Positions 36,487 to 45,500 of a DNA stretch of 64,000 nucleotides are shown piece by piece; the stretch's first letter is position 1, and the number at the start of each line of letters is the position of its first letter. The position numbers and the translations under genes are program-made. Where the stretch lies: NCBI RefSeq assembly GCF_018598225.1, contig NZ_JAHESF010000010.1, positions 1 through 64,000 of the forward strand, given 5' to 3'. The stretch comes from Chryseosolibacter histidinae. GTDB lineage: Bacteria; Bacteroidota; Bacteroidia; Cytophagales; Cyclobacteriaceae. The notes under the pieces were generated by a model that saw only the letters and a program-made list of their open reading frames with translations, was not told the origin of the DNA and searched no databases.

Positions 36487-38544
36487 TTAACGGTTCGGCT
36501 GCTGGTCAATGACCGAGCTCTTGGATACTTCGCCTGTTGGGATGCCAAAGTAATAGTCAATGATATTGTATTCGAACGTTTTCAGGCTCACCCATTGGAA
36601 ACGTGCATCGAAGAAATATTTACCGCTTTGGGTTGAAAAGAACGGGTACAGGCCACGGAAGCGATAGCGGGCGTTGCTGCTGTAGGCATCTTTGTTCCGG
36701 GTCTCACCCCAGAAGCCGTCGCGTCCTTCGTAGTGTTGCACTCTCCAGCGGCGCAGGTCCCACTTGGTTTTCTGTTCCATCGCAAGCTCTTTCCGGCGTT
36801 CTTTCCTTACGATGTTACGTCCGGCTTCGTCCGGGGTAATGGTACCGGCAACCAGTGTTGCTCCTGCCCTTTCGCGGATGTCGTTTACCGCTGAGGTCGC
36901 TACCTGCATCAGGTCAGCGCCGTCGGGAGAAGTTTCGCCGGCCAGCGCAAGCTCTACTGCCGCCTCTGCTGCATTGAGCAATACCTCGGCATAACGCATG
37001 AGGATAAAAGGCTGCGCCGATTTGCCTTCGGCAGGCACAAAAGAAGGATCAGGGTTCAGCCACTTGCGGCCCAGCAACCCGGTAAGACAGCCTTCACCAT
37101 TGTCGTAGAACGGACCGTTGAGTCCGGCTGCCGTGATCGTACCGCTGTTGTAAGGCACGTTCTCCTGGCCATTGCCTTCGCGCGAGCTCAGGTACAGTGA
37201 TTTGGGCGCCTGCGTGTAAGCACCCAGTTGCTGGTAACGTGTTTCAGCCGTTGCGTAGGAGTAGTTATTGAACAGTGGCTTCACCGGCGTAGCACCTGTG
37301 TATACCCCTGCACGGATCTCGATCTCTTTCGCCTTGAACACATCGCCGGGGAAGATCACATAAGCGCGAAGACGAGGCTCTGCATTTTTGAAAAACTCCA
37401 TGGGCGTATTGTACAACACGTAATCTCCTTCTGTATTCGAAGCTCCGGTTGTAACCCTTATCGTGCCATCAGCATAACGATCGAAACCTTCAAACAGCTC
37501 CACAAAATCAAGCGTCGGACAGGTGCCTGATGCCAGTGGCGACTTAAAGATATACGGCGAGTTGTAGGCGTCGTAGCTGTGGGTGGAAGTAGGATACACA
37601 TACTCTTTCACCAGGATGTTCTCAGGGCTGGTGAGGTCGCTGAACATGTCTACCATGTTCTGATATTGTGCATCACGGTTGCCTGCAGCCCATTTTCTAT
37701 TATAGAGCGAGTACCCACCACCAGTGATCACCTGCCGGGCAGACAGATAAGCTTCTCTGAAATATTTCCTCGAAGCTGTTTGCCACGACTCCGGTGCAAA
37801 ACCCATCACGCGTACGCCTGTTTTCAAACCCGTACCGGTAAGACGGCCCGAAACAGACTCGTTGTATTTGGCCACACTACCGGCATACAACATGGCTTCT
37901 GATTTGAATGCCAGCGCCACATATTTGTTTGCCATACCTCTTTCAGGGCTGGTGGGCTGCAGCAAAGCAGCGGCCTGATCAAAGTCGGCCAGCACCTGAT
38001 TCCAGGTTTCTTCTTCAGACGCACGGGGCACTTCCAGCTGCTCAGATTCGCCGGGATAACGGATCACTTTTGTCACCAATGGCACACCACCAAAACGGCG
38101 CGCCATCGCATAAAATACGGAAGCACGCGCAAAGTAGGCTTCGCCCAGGTAATGGTTGTACGTTACCTCAGGAAACGAGCTTTGATATTTCGGCAATGTT
38201 TCAAGCAGGTAGTTGGCATCGCGCAGCAAAATAAACGCGTCCTTCCAATAAGGTGTGTCCTCGCCGGTAAACGCCCTGCAGATGCCATCGCGGTTCAGCG
38301 CCTCGCCGGTGCCTTCGATACCCATGGCATTGAGCCACCCGTCGTAACGCAGGCCCCATTGCGCCTGGTACTTGAAATCCTCGAACGGCATCCTGCTATA
38401 CATCCGGGCCAGGTAAACTTTCATACCGGATACACTCGTCATCAGTGTTTCGTCGCCTACCACATTCGGAGGCGGAACATCGAGGTCCGCACAGGCGGAG
38501 CAGTACAACAACGCGGTCAGGAAAACTATATATATCCTTTTCAT
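36487..38544 (-). CDS. susD: SusD/RagB-type glycan-binding lipoprotein
   Basis: The 685-residue protein has a lipoprotein signal (LLYCSAC) and the SusD layout: TPR-like helices (TYNHYLGEAYFARASVFYAMARRFGGVPLV is the hallmark region, near residue 135) and a long variable binding face. It ends with the usual VRKERRKELAMEQKTKWDLRRW region and a C-terminal beta end. It forms the lid of the SusC pore on the cell surface. At about 685 residues it is longer than the common ~550, so it may have an extra insert on the ligand side. The start at 38544 (MKRIYI) is preferred over an ATG three codons earlier. Confidence 0.95.
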   Translation of the reverse strand: MKRIYIVFLTALLYCSACADLDVPPPNVVGDETLMTSVSGMKVYLARMYSRMPFEDFKYQAQWGLRYDGWLNAMGIEGTGEALNRDGICRAFTGEDTPYWKDAFILLRDANYLLETLPKYQSSFPEVTYNHYLGEAYFARASVFYAMARRFGGVPLVTKVIRYPGESEQLEVPRASEEETWNQVLADFDQAAALLQPTSPERGMANKYVALAFKSEAMLYAGSVAKYNESVSGRLTGTGLKTGVRVMGFAPESWQTASRKYFREAYLSARQVITGGGYSLYNRKWAAGNRDAQYQNMVDMFSDLTSPENILVKEYVYPTSTHSYDAYNSPYIFKSPLASGTCPTLDFVELFEGFDRYADGTIRVTTGASNTEGDYVLYNTPMEFFKNAEPRLRAYVIFPGDVFKAKEIEIRAGVYTGATPVKPLFNNYSYATAETRYQQLGAYTQAPKSLYLSSREGNGQENVPYNSGTITAAGLNGPFYDNGEGCLTGLLGRKWLNPDPSFVPAEGKSAQPFILMRYAEVLLNAAEAAVELALAGETSPDGADLMQVATSAVNDIRERAGATLVAGTITPDEAGRNIVRKERRKELAMEQKTKWDLRRWRVQHYEGRDGFWGETRNKDAYSSNARYRFRGLYPFFSTQSGKYFFDARFQWVSLKTFEYNIIDYYFGIPTGEVSKSSVIDQQPNR

Positions 38545-38578
38545 AATAAACATCTCATAAGTTCTTTAACATCACCTT

Positions 38579-41500
38579 TTAAAATCTGGCCGAAACGCCT
38601 ACGGTATACGACTTGTTGAGCGGATACAACCGTCCCAGCTCATCGTCCGGATGTTCCGGGTCAACAAACTTCACACCCGTTATCGTGAACATGTTGTAGG
38701 CATTGGCAAACACGCGCAGGTTCATGGAAGCCAGTGCCCTGACCTTTTTCGGCAGCGTGTAACCAAGCTCGATGCTCTTCAGACGGAGATAAGCTGTGCT
38801 CACACGGTTGAACGCTGAATTATTGCGCGGGTATCTTCCGGTGTAACCATAGTAGCCACTGGCCCACACGGTTTCAGGGTTGTAAGGATCTGCCAGCGGA
38901 TCCACGGGATGCCAACGGTCGAGGTACTGCTCAAGTGTACCGCCTCCATTGGGTCCCCAGATGGAATACAATGGCTCTTTATATTCCATAGACCCCAGCG
39001 CCGATCCCTGGAAAAGGAAGTTCATATCGAAATTCTTGTAGGCGCAATCGAACGCTAGGCTGTAGTTCAGATAGGGCGTTTGATCATAGGCAAAAGGATG
39101 CTGGTCCTGGTCGTTGATCTCGCCATCGCCGTTCCAATCTTCGTATTTATAGTCGCCGGGTAATACATCGCGGTCTTTGTAAATAGGATATGACCAGATA
39201 TCTTCCCAGCTCGTATAACGCCCCGCGTCCTCGAAGCCGAACTGCACGCCCTGATAGCGGTTGTTGAGGTTGTCGTTCTTCCAGGCGTCATAGGAGTTTC
39301 CCCAGGGCCCCTTCTCGACCGCAACCAAATGTTTTCTGCGGGTAATGGTACTGATGGCTTTTACGCCATAAGAGACCTGGCCGATGGTGTTCCGGTGCGA
39401 GAGCTCCAGATCGATACCGAACTGACGGTCGCTGTTCACGTTCTCCCGCGGCGCATCGGTACCTACAACGGTAGGGATGGTTGCATTACGGCGCTCCAGC
39501 AGTCCTTCGCGACGACGGTCGAAATAGTCTATTGAAAAACCGAACAGGCCGTTCCACCCTTCGAAGTCCACACCGATGTTCACGGTATGCGCTTCCCACC
39601 AGGTGGCCTGCACGTTGGGAACGATCAGGTCTACACCGTTAACGAACTGGCTGCCGAACACATAACCCGGCGCGTATTTGTTATAATAGCCCGCGCCCGC
39701 GTTCTCTCCTTTTGCCGGATAGAGATAACCAGGGTACCAGTCGTATTCCAGGTCACCATCATTGGCCGTTATGCCATAGCTGGCACGCAGCTTCAGCTGA
39801 TTGACAAACTGCAGGGCCGAAATGTTCTTAAAGAACGATTCCTCCGACAGGCGCCAGCCGACAGATCCCGAGGGGAAGAAGCCCCATTGGTTGTCTGCAA
39901 CAAATTTCGAGGAGCCGTCATAACGGAACTGGGCTTCAACGATGTAACGATCGGCATAGGTGTAATTCACCCTTCCCAGCACGGCGGAATTGGCGATCTG
40001 GTAGAGGTCGTCCCGGGTGCCGCTCATACCGCTGATCTGACCTTCATTGACACCACCGAGCAGGTAATCCATGGCAAATGCAAGGTTGCGCTGGCCGTAG
40101 AAGTTATCACCCTTCTTCTTCTGACTTTCCCAACCCAACAGCGCGGCTACATTATGTTGCGTGCCGAATGTGCGGTTATAGTTCAGCAGGAACTGCCCCA
40201 ACAGTTGTTGCTTGGACCACAATTCACGCCTTAACTGGTTCGGCGAGCTGGCATTATACAATTTGGAAGTATACGTGTCGGTGGCAGCATTGTAGGCGTA
40301 TTGATAGTACTCTTTGCGGTAAGCTGTGTTATCGTCATTCCGGTAATCGTAGCTGATCAGCGCTTTTGCGGATAAACCTTCCAGCGCCGGCGATATGGTT
40401 CCGAAGTCGAAATTCAGCGAGGCCGAAGACTGGAGGTATTTCTGGTTGAATTTTCTGTAACCCGAGATATCGGAGGTCATCTTGGCGATCGTATTTTCTT
40501 CCAGGTCCAGGCCCTCGTAGCTCAGCATGGTATTTTCAGGATCGGCGTATGCGGGAAACAACACACCCTGCCGCCAGTAGTTCCGAATAATATCCACGGA
40601 GCTCGAGTACGGTGTATTGCGCTGATCGGCAATACCACTCAGGTTGAGGTTGAAGGTCAATCCCTCGGCAAGCTGTGACGTAATGTTCGAGCGCAGGTTG
40701 ATCTTATTATAGTTCAGGTCGCCTGATTTGAAAAAGCCTTCCTGAAAAAGATACCCGCCCGCGATGTAGTACTGGGTTTTGTCATTGCCGCCGGCGATGC
40801 TGAGATCGTGTTGGGTCTGCGGTGAAACGTCAGAGAACAGCAGTGAATTCCAATCGGCGGAACGGAGCGTGCCATTGCGGTAGGCTTCGAATTTGTCTTC
40901 CCCATAGATGATGCTGCCGCCATTGATATTGTTCATGGACTTTTCATTGTAGAGCGTCATGGTTTGATACGGATCGGCAAGCTTGGGCATGGATGCAGGC
41001 CGCTGCATGGTATACGTACCGTTGTAGGTTATTACCGGCTTACCATCTTTTGTACCCTTTTTGGTGGTAACAAGGATCACACCGTTGGCGCCGCGTACAC
41101 CGTAAATAGCCGCGGAGGCATCTTTCAACGCAGAGACCTCGTCGATGTCGCTCGGGTTCAAACGTTGAAAATCGGCCATGGTACGCGGAACACCGTCGAT
41201 CACCACCAGCGGCTCACCAAAACCGCGGATGTCGAAGTTGTTATTGAACGTACCCGGCTCAGCGCTTTTCTGCCATACACGAACACCGGCAACCCTACCG
41301 GTGAGCATGTTTTGTGGGTTCTCGTTTTTGGTGCGGCGCAATTCTTCATTCCTGATGTTCGACACAGCACCTGTCAGGGTAACTTTCTGCTGTGTGCCAT
41401 ACCCTACCACCACCACTTCGCCGAGTTGCTGAACGTCCGTCACCATGGAAACATCGATCACCGATCTTGCAGCGACCTCAACTTCCTGCGACGCATAACC

Positions 41501-41809
41501 GATAAATGAGAACACCAGCACGGCATTCGCGTCAGATACCTGTATCGTATACTTTCCGTCAGCGTCTGTGGTGGTTCCGCGGCTTGTGCCCTTCACCAGC
41601 ACGTTCACACCCGGCAAGGTAGCGCCATCTTCAGACGATGTTACCCTGCCCGTTACCGTAACCTCCTGGAGAGGAGCCGCGGACCGATTCATATTTATAG
41701 TCTTCACTCCCGAAGCAAAAACGGAAGCAAAAACAACACACTGAACAATCATCCCGAACGCGGCATGCCTGATCAGTTTTTTTAATAATTGCCTGTAGTT
41801 ATTCTGCAT
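38579..41809 (-). CDS. susC: SusC/RagA-type TonB-dependent outer membrane transporter
   Basis: The 1076-residue protein has a signal peptide, then the carboxypeptidase-D-like domain (VTGRVTSSEDGATLPGVNVLVKG, about 50-130), the TonB-box region (QLGEVVVVGYGTQQ), the plug (to about 260, with IRGFGEPLVVIDGVPR) and a 22-strand barrel ending in an aromatic residue (SARF). It takes oligosaccharides bound by SusD across the outer membrane using TonB energy. There is no N-terminal STN domain, so direct coupling to an anti-sigma factor is not expected, in line with the absence of ECF sigma/anti-sigma genes next to it. SusD follows after 34 bp. Confidence 0.96.
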   Translation of the reverse strand: MQNNYRQLLKKLIRHAAFGMIVQCVVFASVFASGVKTINMNRSAAPLQEVTVTGRVTSSEDGATLPGVNVLVKGTSRGTTTDADGKYTIQVSDANAVLVFSFIGYASQEVEVAARSVIDVSMVTDVQQLGEVVVVGYGTQQKVTLTGAVSNIRNEELRRTKNENPQNMLTGRVAGVRVWQKSAEPGTFNNNFDIRGFGEPLVVIDGVPRTMADFQRLNPSDIDEVSALKDASAAIYGVRGANGVILVTTKKGTKDGKPVITYNGTYTMQRPASMPKLADPYQTMTLYNEKSMNNINGGSIIYGEDKFEAYRNGTLRSADWNSLLFSDVSPQTQHDLSIAGGNDKTQYYIAGGYLFQEGFFKSGDLNYNKINLRSNITSQLAEGLTFNLNLSGIADQRNTPYSSSVDIIRNYWRQGVLFPAYADPENTMLSYEGLDLEENTIAKMTSDISGYRKFNQKYLQSSASLNFDFGTISPALEGLSAKALISYDYRNDDNTAYRKEYYQYAYNAATDTYTSKLYNASSPNQLRRELWSKQQLLGQFLLNYNRTFGTQHNVAALLGWESQKKKGDNFYGQRNLAFAMDYLLGGVNEGQISGMSGTRDDLYQIANSAVLGRVNYTYADRYIVEAQFRYDGSSKFVADNQWGFFPSGSVGWRLSEESFFKNISALQFVNQLKLRASYGITANDGDLEYDWYPGYLYPAKGENAGAGYYNKYAPGYVFGSQFVNGVDLIVPNVQATWWEAHTVNIGVDFEGWNGLFGFSIDYFDRRREGLLERRNATIPTVVGTDAPRENVNSDRQFGIDLELSHRNTIGQVSYGVKAISTITRRKHLVAVEKGPWGNSYDAWKNDNLNNRYQGVQFGFEDAGRYTSWEDIWSYPIYKDRDVLPGDYKYEDWNGDGEINDQDQHPFAYDQTPYLNYSLAFDCAYKNFDMNFLFQGSALGSMEYKEPLYSIWGPNGGGTLEQYLDRWHPVDPLADPYNPETVWASGYYGYTGRYPRNNSAFNRVSTAYLRLKSIELGYTLPKKVRALASMNLRVFANAYNMFTITGVKFVDPEHPDDELGRLYPLNKSYTVGVSARF

Positions 41810-41845
41810 ATGGTAAATATTGATTGGATCTACTGTTATAAATAG

Positions 41846-41863
41846 TCCCGATAGCTATCGGGA
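41846..41863. repeat. Perfect 18-bp palindrome TCCCGATAGCTATCGGGA
   Basis: It lies in the gap between the SusC start (41809) and the GH76 stop (41952). Identical to the one at 49054-49071 and one mismatch from 33210-33227. It can form a 7-8-bp stem; a terminator or processing signal between GH76 and SusC is possible. Confidence 0.75.
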
Positions 41864-41866
41864 TGA

Positions 41867-41931
41867 GACTTGAGACTTAAAAGTTTAAAGTTTAAAGTTT
41901 AAAGTTTAAGGTTTAAGGTTTAAGGTTTTAA
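41867..41931. repeat. AAGTTTAAAGTTTAAAG tract downstream of GH76
   Basis: A run of seven-base near-repeats (GTTTAAA, GTTTAAG) begins after GAGACTTGAGACTT and ends about 20 bp before the GH76 stop. The words are self-complementary in part (TTTAAA). It belongs to the same family as the longer two-armed copy at 46402-46503. It separates GH76 from SusC. Confidence 0.65.
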
Positions 41932-41951
41932 GCCGTGTCATCTCATATCTC

Positions 41952-43415
41952 TTAATTATTCCCGTGCTCGAGCTCGTAACGCGACAATACGGCATACTCC
42001 GCGGCAAACGCAAAGTTGAACATCGCTTCTGTCTTGTTGTTGCCGTTGTCACGACTCCACCCTACCAGTAAATTGGTGGGCAGGAAACCCTTGTACAGGA
42101 AGTTGTCGTATCCGTGATCCAGGTTTTGCTGGAACGACTTGATGTAGTCACCAACCGTTCCATACGAAGGATACACGTCTACATATCCGCGCATCAGCAC
42201 GCCATTGAACCAGTTCCTGAAGCCGCTGATATCATAGGTATAATATCCGGCCTTGGTCTGTCCAAGCTTTGCGAAATACTGGAAAGTGGCATCCGATAAT
42301 TTCCTGGCATCATCGAGGTACGCGTTATCGCCTGTTACACGGTACAGATCGGCGCTTCCGGAGAGCATGGTGCCGCTGTTATAGGTGATCGCAGGGCCTA
42401 CACGATCCTGGCAGGTGGTGCCCTTGCGGTAGGTAGTGCCATTCACGGTTTCTGTCTGAGGACTGCCTGGTGTGCAGCCACCCATCATATCGTCGTACAC
42501 ACCATCGGCGCGCAGCAATTTTTTCTTCTGCCATGCATATATTTTTTTAGCGAAATCCAGGTAATAGTCGCTCTTCTTCACCTGCATGGTTAGGCGGGTT
42601 TGCCTGTCTGCAGCGTCTATGTAGCTGTAGGTTACTTCATCACTCTTGCCTTTGTAAAGCTCGTATAGCCATACCAACGGACTCACCATGGGCCCATTGC
42701 TGCAGGAGTGTTTGGTAACATAACCCGGGCCCCAGGGAATACCCCCAAGCTCGGCCCCATTGGCATCACGTGTGCAATCCCATCCGTCAAGCACGTAGGC
42801 GGTCAGGTACTCCGCTTTTTGCAGGTACACGTTGTTGCCGGTGAGCTTGTAAGCCTCGAGCAATTCACGGATGAGCCACATCTGGTCATCATACACGTTT
42901 TCGATTCCCTCCACTTTGGCAGAACCTTTGGAGCCGCCGCGGTTCACACCGTATACCGACCATTCCCTGGTTTGTGTGTAAGAGACGAGCTGGAAAGTGC
43001 CCAGGTAATAATCTGCATTGTCATACAACTTGTACAGCAGCTCGGAATACCTGTTGAAATGTTCACTGTGCAGCGCCGCGTTGCCATGGTCCTTCTGCGC
43101 TTCGAGGCCGTGAAGAATGGCATTCACTGCTTCGATGGCGCTGGTATACATCCAGATACTGCCTTTCTCGTCAGAACGTACGCCGGTGTAAGGATTATAG
43201 TACCTGGCCATGGCCATGCCATCGCCTGTAAAATGAGAAGCGATGGCGTTGTCAGTGAGCTCCATGGCACGAAGCAGGTTCTGCTCCGAAACACTTACCT
43301 CCGCGGGAGGCTCGGGCGCATCGTCTGCCGTATCGCTACAGGCCGTGATGATGATCAGCAAAATAAAGCTGCAGGTAATAATGATGTTGCGAAAAATTGT
43401 CATGCTATGATTCAT
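41952..43415 (-). CDS. GH76 family endo-alpha-1,6-mannanase lipoprotein
   Basis: The 487-residue lipoprotein (lipid cysteine C26 in IITAC) has the (alpha/alpha)6 fold of GH76. The catalytic aspartate pair is D176-D177 in ENVYDDQMW, and the flanking regions (RYYNPYTGVRSDEKGSIW; GPAITYNSGTMLSGSADLY) match the family. GH76 enzymes cut the alpha-1,6-mannan backbone of yeast and fungal mannan. Fixed on the cell surface, it would generate oligosaccharides for SusCD. It starts 4 bp after the stop of the upstream surface lipoprotein gene, so the two are in one operon. An alternative ATG lies four codons inside. Confidence 0.94.
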   Translation of the reverse strand: MNHSMTIFRNIIITCSFILLIIITACSDTADDAPEPPAEVSVSEQNLLRAMELTDNAIASHFTGDGMAMARYYNPYTGVRSDEKGSIWMYTSAIEAVNAILHGLEAQKDHGNAALHSEHFNRYSELLYKLYDNADYYLGTFQLVSYTQTREWSVYGVNRGGSKGSAKVEGIENVYDDQMWLIRELLEAYKLTGNNVYLQKAEYLTAYVLDGWDCTRDANGAELGGIPWGPGYVTKHSCSNGPMVSPLVWLYELYKGKSDEVTYSYIDAADRQTRLTMQVKKSDYYLDFAKKIYAWQKKKLLRADGVYDDMMGGCTPGSPQTETVNGTTYRKGTTCQDRVGPAITYNSGTMLSGSADLYRVTGDNAYLDDARKLSDATFQYFAKLGQTKAGYYTYDISGFRNWFNGVLMRGYVDVYPSYGTVGDYIKSFQQNLDHGYDNFLYKGFLPTNLLVGWSRDNGNNKTEAMFNFAFAAEYAVLSRYELEHGNN

Positions 43416-43419
43416 GTTT

Positions 43420-45222
43420 TTAGTTCAGCGCAATGCTGTGGATAGCCATCTTGTTCTCACCTGAGTTAGCAACGCCATTGTACACACCCAGAACGAGTGT
43501 CACATTTTTGCCGTTGAATGGTGACAGGTCGTACACAAACGACGCATAACCTTCGGGGTTGCCGGCGCTGCCATCGCCATGTTTAAACTTCCAGCAACCG
43601 TCATCGGCAGCACTGGCATCCTGTGCTGTATTGGACTGAGGAGCCACGTGGGTAACGGTACCGTTGTCTTCTATCGCGGTAAGCTTAAAGTACAGGTAGT
43701 TGGTGCCGAAGCTGCGTGTTCGCAGGGTCACCTGGTTGTTTCCTGATGCGATGGCAAATTTTGCGTACAGGTATGCTTCGGGCACTTTGGTGCTCACCTC
43801 TGGCGTACCGCGTGTTTTGATGATATAACCTTCGGAAGGGAACACCTCCGGATCTTTCTTCAACGGAACAAAAGACCAGGTTGCACCCAGGTGGCCAACC
43901 TCACGCCATTTCCGGTAGGCATCAAAATAATTATCGCGGTTGCCGCTTACAGGGCTGATGCCGGTGAAGGACTTTTTCATGTGCGGCATGGTGGACCGTA
44001 CAGTTTCCTGGCTCAGCTTCCAGCCGTCAACAACGTCAGTACCGGGCAGCCAGTCCCAGTTCACTACTTTTTTATCGGCAAAACGAATGGCGCGAAGAAC
44101 AAGCTGTTTCCAGTAGTCGCCCGTAGCCTGGCGGTAAATGCCAATGGCAATGATCACTTCTTTTCCTACGTAATTGCTCAGGTCAAATTCAAAGTCGGTG
44201 TAATCGCCCGAGCCATAGGTTTTGTTCTCGCCGATTTTTACGGTGGCAGCCTGAGGCGCGGAAAGATCGATCACCTGAACGCCAAAATGAGCAGGGCTTG
44301 CGGCGTCGGCATTGTGGGTGCGCACCCTCAATGAGAGGATCCTGTTGTCTTGCGTGATCTTTTTGCTTCCATACACAAACGAATCGAATACATTCAGATC
44401 GGCAGGGTTGCCGCGGTCTTCCACGTTATTGCGGATTTGCAACGTGGTGCCTTCGTTTTGCTCCTGCCACGCGCCGCGGAAATCCAGGGTACACATATAG
44501 TCGCACGCCCAGTCCCAATGCGGATAAGCATCGCCATTACGTCCGCCCCGGTACTCGTTGTAGTACCACTTGTCAGCGCTTGCCAGGTCCGAAGCCGTTA
44601 ACCCGCGCAGAAGCTCCACACCACCCATCTTGATATTGGCTGTGGCGATGCCGTTGACAAAATCGGCTTTCGTTACCTTTTTGGTAAGGGTTACATAATT
44701 GTTTTTGGTAAAGGTTACGGTGTAATCGTCGGCAACCAGGTTCTCGATGGTAAAGGCACCATCGCTTCCACTGGTGACCGTACCCGCAACACCTACGCTG
44801 ACCGTGACACCTGCCAGCGGTGTGTCGCCATTCTTGGCATCCGTAACGATACCAACGATCTTCGAAGAAGCACTCACCAGCGTGGCATTGGCGGTAGCTT
44901 TTTTACTGGTATCAAACTTCTCAGGCGAAACCGATACGCTGACGGTCAACCATCCTGTTTTGGAGAAGGTCACGGCGTGGATCTTCAATGATACATTTTC
45001 AACGGTGTAGGTCCCGTCATCTGCCGTGGTTACTGACAGATCATCTTCCTTGATGCCGGAAACGGTAACCTTAACCCCGGAAACGGGCTGCCCTGTATCA
45101 TCCTTAACGACCCCGCTGATGGTGCCCAGGCTGGCATTGACCGGGTCGTCTTCCTTGTCGCAGGAGACAATAAATGCCCCCAGCAACACCACGTACATAA
45201 AGGTTTGTAAAATTCTGATCAT
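43420..45222 (-). CDS. Surface lipoprotein with two carboxypeptidase-regulatory-like domains and beta-sandwich modules
   Basis: The 600-residue lipoprotein (signal ending FIVSC) has two repeats of the regulatory-like fold (about 32-115, ISGVVKDDTGQPVSGVKVTVSG; about 118-200, KIVGIVTDAKNGDTPLAGVTVSVG). Two larger beta-sandwich segments follow, with DFEFDLSNYVGKEVIIAIGIY and FVYDLSPFNGKNVTLVLGVYNG as related words, so they are probably an internal duplication of a carbohydrate-binding-like module. I know no named family for these modules. As first gene of the locus, 4 bp before GH76, it probably holds mannan at the cell surface. Two palindromes about 100 bp upstream of its start may regulate the whole operon. 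Confidence 0.82.
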   Translation of the reverse strand: MIRILQTFMYVVLLGAFIVSCDKEDDPVNASLGTISGVVKDDTGQPVSGVKVTVSGIKEDDLSVTTADDGTYTVENVSLKIHAVTFSKTGWLTVSVSVSPEKFDTSKKATANATLVSASSKIVGIVTDAKNGDTPLAGVTVSVGVAGTVTSGSDGAFTIENLVADDYTVTFTKNNYVTLTKKVTKADFVNGIATANIKMGGVELLRGLTASDLASADKWYYNEYRGGRNGDAYPHWDWACDYMCTLDFRGAWQEQNEGTTLQIRNNVEDRGNPADLNVFDSFVYGSKKITQDNRILSLRVRTHNADAASPAHFGVQVIDLSAPQAATVKIGENKTYGSGDYTDFEFDLSNYVGKEVIIAIGIYRQATGDYWKQLVLRAIRFADKKVVNWDWLPGTDVVDGWKLSQETVRSTMPHMKKSFTGISPVSGNRDNYFDAYRKWREVGHLGATWSFVPLKKDPEVFPSEGYIIKTRGTPEVSTKVPEAYLYAKFAIASGNNQVTLRTRSFGTNYLYFKLTAIEDNGTVTHVAPQSNTAQDASAADDGCWKFKHGDGSAGNPEGYASFVYDLSPFNGKNVTLVLGVYNGVANSGENKMAIHSIALN

Positions 45223-45320
45223 TGTTTATATGGTTTTAAGGGTAAAGACATGTTCAGTTTGGCTCCTAAAGGCTGCCCGGCTGATCGTGATCCAGGTACC
45301 ACCTGTTATCGATTGAAAAC

Positions 45321-45349
45321 CGTTTGCAAACGTTATTCTAACCGGTTAG
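45321..45349. promoter_or_regulatory. Two adjacent perfect 12-bp palindromes upstream of the polysaccharide locus
   Basis: CGTTTGCAAACG (45321-45332) and CTAACCGGTTAG (45338-45349) are each perfectly self-complementary and are five bases apart, about 100 bp before the ATG of the first gene of the locus. The first looks like a LacI-family operator core (CG at the ends, central GC). No LacI-family gene is in the window. I could not place a promoter with confidence. Confidence 0.45.
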
Positions 45350-45500
45350 TGGTTAAAATTGTGGGTTAAAACAGGGTTAACAGGAGGAAAAAAATGCTAA
45401 TCGTTAGAATTCAGGGGATTCTGACTTTGTTAGTTGGGGATGAAAGCGCACAGGCGGGTTTGGACCTGCGGGGAGCAGGCTGGGTCAGCGAACCCTTCCG

